Source: Clostridiales bacterium (GTDB lineage Bacteria > Bacillota > Clostridia > Christensenellales > Borkfalkiaceae). From it: a stretch of DNA of 6,415 nucleotides. Where the stretch lies: positions 1 through 6,415 of the forward strand of contig JAJWOJ010000127.1 in the NCBI GenBank assembly GCA_021635425.1, given 5' to 3'. The number at the start of each line of letters is the position of its first letter. The first letter of the stretch is position 1. Position numbers and translations under genes: made by a program. Shown here piece by piece: positions 5,658-6,415 of this stretch. The notes under the pieces are model-generated. The model was not told the DNA's origin. It did no database searches and was given only the letters and a program-made list of their open reading frames with translations.

Positions 5658-6011
5658 ATGAGCAGAAGAAAGCATTACATAAAAGGAAAAGTTTACGTAA
5701 CAAACGATAAAGTGCTTGTTGGCGGAAAAGGCAAAAAACGTAAAGTCGTATCTATGGGTAACGATAAAAACAATATGGCAGTACGCCGAATTTCTTCGTT
5801 ATACGATAATAACGGCAAGAAAAAGGAGCGGCTTATTCCGATAGAAAAATACCCTGACATAATGAAAGCAAGCGGTGTTGAAAATAAAACTTTTCGTAGA
5901 ACTAAAAGCGGTAAACCCATTCAAGAAAAGTATTTAGGAAAAACGAAGACCCGACTTAATAAATGGGATATGCAAAAAATACGTCGGGGATTGCATAAGC
6001 AAAAAAAATAA
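5658..6011 (+). CDS. Small highly basic protein (117 aa), unknown function
   Basis: Lys and Arg dominate the whole length: KGKKRK (24-29), NNGKKKER (51-58), RRTKSGK (80-86), KTKTRLNK (95-102) and the tail HKQKK. There are no cysteines, signal peptide or membrane segment. Such a charge suggests binding to DNA or RNA, for instance compacting ssDNA or assisting replication, but this is only inference. I have a faint impression of very similar short proteins in Clostridia elements, which I cannot verify. The start at 5658 is chosen because TGA (5652-5654) closes the frame upstream. The nearest AAGG (5643-5646) is 11 nt away, so translation probably depends on coupling to the minicistron. Its last codons and stop overlap the terminator of the second minus-strand RNA. 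Confidence 0.8.
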   Translation: MSRRKHYIKGKVYVTNDKVLVGGKGKKRKVVSMGNDKNNMAVRRISSLYDNNGKKKERLIPIEKYPDIMKASGVENKTFRRTKSGKPIQEKYLGKTKTRLNKWDMQKIRRGLHKQKK

Positions 6012-6034
6012 AGGGTAACAACTGCTACCCTTTA
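6001..6034 (-). terminator. Strong intrinsic terminator of the second minus-strand RNA
   Basis: TAAAGGGTA (6009-6017) pairs perfectly with TACCCTTTA (6026-6034) around an 8-nt loop. On the minus strand the stem is followed by eight T residues (6008-6001), a textbook intrinsic terminator. On the plus strand GCGTGAA follows, so it is not bidirectional. The T-run is the complement of the final Lys codons of the 117-aa gene, and the stem includes that gene's stop codon. Confidence 0.88.
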
Positions 6035-6080
6035 GCGTGAATTGACTTAAACGTCTGGTCGGAATACCCCGACTTCACGC
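6001..6080 (-). ncRNA. Predicted structured small RNA 2 (about 80 nt)
   Basis: The RNA is bounded by a near-perfect promoter upstream and a strong terminator downstream, both on the minus strand. Its 5' end AGCGUGAA (about 6081-6074) pairs perfectly over 8 bp with UUCACGCU (6041-6034). Directly next to the 5' arm is a GUCGG-GGUAUU-CCGAC hairpin (6073-6058), and a small GAC/GUC arm (6055-6044) is possible. The 8-bp stem abuts the terminator hairpin and they compete only for one base (6034). It carries no obvious ORF. It overlaps the last bases of the 117-aa gene as antisense. The layout matches small RNA 1: promoter next to the following gene, closed 5' domain, terminator at the stop of a small basic gene. 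No known family was recognised. Confidence 0.75.
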
Positions 6081-6113
6081 TTACATTATAACTCTATCGT
6101 GTTTAAAAGTCAA
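6042..6113. repeat. Inverted repeat joining the small RNA 2 promoter to its transcript
   Basis: TTGACTTAAAC (6042-6052) is the reverse complement of GTTTAAAAGTCAA (6101-6113) apart from two extra A residues. One arm contains the -35 box of the minus-strand promoter. On single-stranded + DNA the arms could pair and make the -35 double-stranded. Confidence 0.6.
6085..6113 (-). promoter_or_regulatory. Near-perfect sigma-70/A promoter of small RNA 2
   Basis: On the minus strand: -35 TTGACT (6113-6108, 5 of 6), spacer exactly 17 nt (6107-6091), -10 TATAAT (6090-6085, perfect). Transcription should start about 6080-6078. This is the best promoter visible in the window. Its -35 region is half of an inverted repeat with 6042-6052. 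Confidence 0.88.
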
Positions 6114-6164
6114 CTATAAATAGGTTTAACAAATAGAATTTAAAAATTTATTGAGGTGAAAAAA

Positions 6165-6415
6165 ATGACAGTATCAAAGCAGATTAAAAGGAAATTAGCC
6201 GCAATTATCGTGGCGATTACCGTTATCGTCGGTATGTTTTTTGCGAATCCCGCACGTTTTAATAAAGCAAGCGCGGCGGAAAATGAATATTCGTTCGTTT
6301 TGGACGATTTAAAACGAGATTCCTCGTTTTACGTTTCGAATTATTCAAAAACAAGCAAGGGTTCAATCTGGTATTTAACATGCAGTGTTATAGCCGTTGC
6401 TGAAAGTATAAATAA
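6165..6415 (+). CDS. Secreted protein, paralogue of the 478-aa protein (partial, cut at the right edge)
   Basis: Eighty-three codons are visible and the frame is open at the edge. TGAGGTGA ending 5 nt upstream is one of the strongest ribosome binding sites in the window. The signal peptide has a basic start (KQIKRK, 5-10), a hydrophobic core (about 11-27) and a likely cleavage site after ASA in NKASAAENEY. The mature N-terminus EYSFVLDDLKRDSSFYVSNY matches the 478-aa protein's EYSFVSDDLGKDSSFDVSYY at 15 of 20 positions, and a later SVIAVAES matches SVIQLAES. The two genes are therefore duplicates, separated by the basic gene and small RNA 2. The C-terminal anchor expected by analogy lies outside the window. 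Confidence 0.85.
   Translation, partial: MTVSKQIKRKLAAIIVAITVIVGMFFANPARFNKASAAENEYSFVLDDLKRDSSFYVSNYSKTSKGSIWYLTCSVIAVAESIN

Noticed and set aside
5622..5690. TGA read as tryptophan, fusing the minicistron to the 117-aa protein
   Set aside because: All visible Trp positions use TGG, and the TGA at 5623-5625 ends the 478-aa protein sensibly. There is no sign of a recoded TGA.
6042..6070. + strand promoter using TTGACT at 6042
   Set aside because: At 17 nt downstream the sequence is TACCCC, which is no -10 box. The TTGACT is better explained as an arm of the inverted repeat.
6034..6164. Riboswitch or terminator acting on the + strand ahead of the 6165 gene
   Set aside because: The stems are explained better by the minus-strand RNA with its promoter and U-tract. 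On the + strand no T-run follows either hairpin.
1..6415. CRISPR array, tRNA, rRNA or insertion sequence
   Set aside because: No regularly spaced repeats, cloverleaf, rRNA-like stretch, transposase or terminal inverted repeats were seen.

Overview
The window looks like part of a small rolling-circle replicon or ssDNA-phage-like element from a Gram-positive host. A Firmicutes/Clostridia host is an inference from the moderately AT-rich composition, the strong GAGG/GGTGAG-type Shine-Dalgarno sites, the Lys-rich proteins, the Gram-positive style of the Rep and the signal peptides. Every protein gene I accept is on the + strand, and spacing is mostly tight. No capsid, packaging or secretion ATPase, relaxase, integrase or tRNA is visible. 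The last gene is cut by the right edge.

Left part (1-1136): a short leader with two mutually exclusive hairpins, then a replication initiator that joins an HUH endonuclease domain to a superfamily 3 helicase. This is the architecture of bacterial CRESS-like plasmid Reps. The gap from 1137 to 1552 is not empty. It holds a 20-bp palindrome split by two bases, a 65-codon basic ORF whose only well-placed start is ACG, and a likely minus-strand small RNA.

Middle (1553-4176): a basic 108-aa protein, a 156-aa membrane-anchored protein followed by an intrinsic terminator, a 312-aa membrane-anchored protein with phage-fibre-like repeats, and a 266-aa secreted protein with a C-terminal membrane anchor.

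Right part (4189-6415): a 478-aa secreted protein with a GGGC motif before its C-terminal membrane segment, a 10-codon minicistron, a basic 117-aa protein, a second likely minus-strand small RNA, and the start of a gene clearly paralogous to the 478-aa one.

The most striking signals are on the minus strand. Two RNAs of about 80 and 115 nt each have a near-consensus sigma-70/A promoter (TTGACT-17-TATAAT and TTGACA-17-TACAAT). Each folds with its 5' end paired to an internal segment and ends in a hairpin plus U-tract. Each ends at or just past the stop codon of a small basic-protein gene and starts just in front of the next + strand gene. If the Rep-coding strand is the strand displaced during replication, these transcripts would be copied from it. 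They could therefore prime complementary-strand synthesis (single-strand origins), act as regulatory RNAs, or be carried for another purpose. My working model is an RCR element whose + strand encodes Rep, small basic (nucleic-acid-binding?) proteins and a set of exported, membrane-anchored surface or attachment proteins, with two structured RNAs on the opposite strand.
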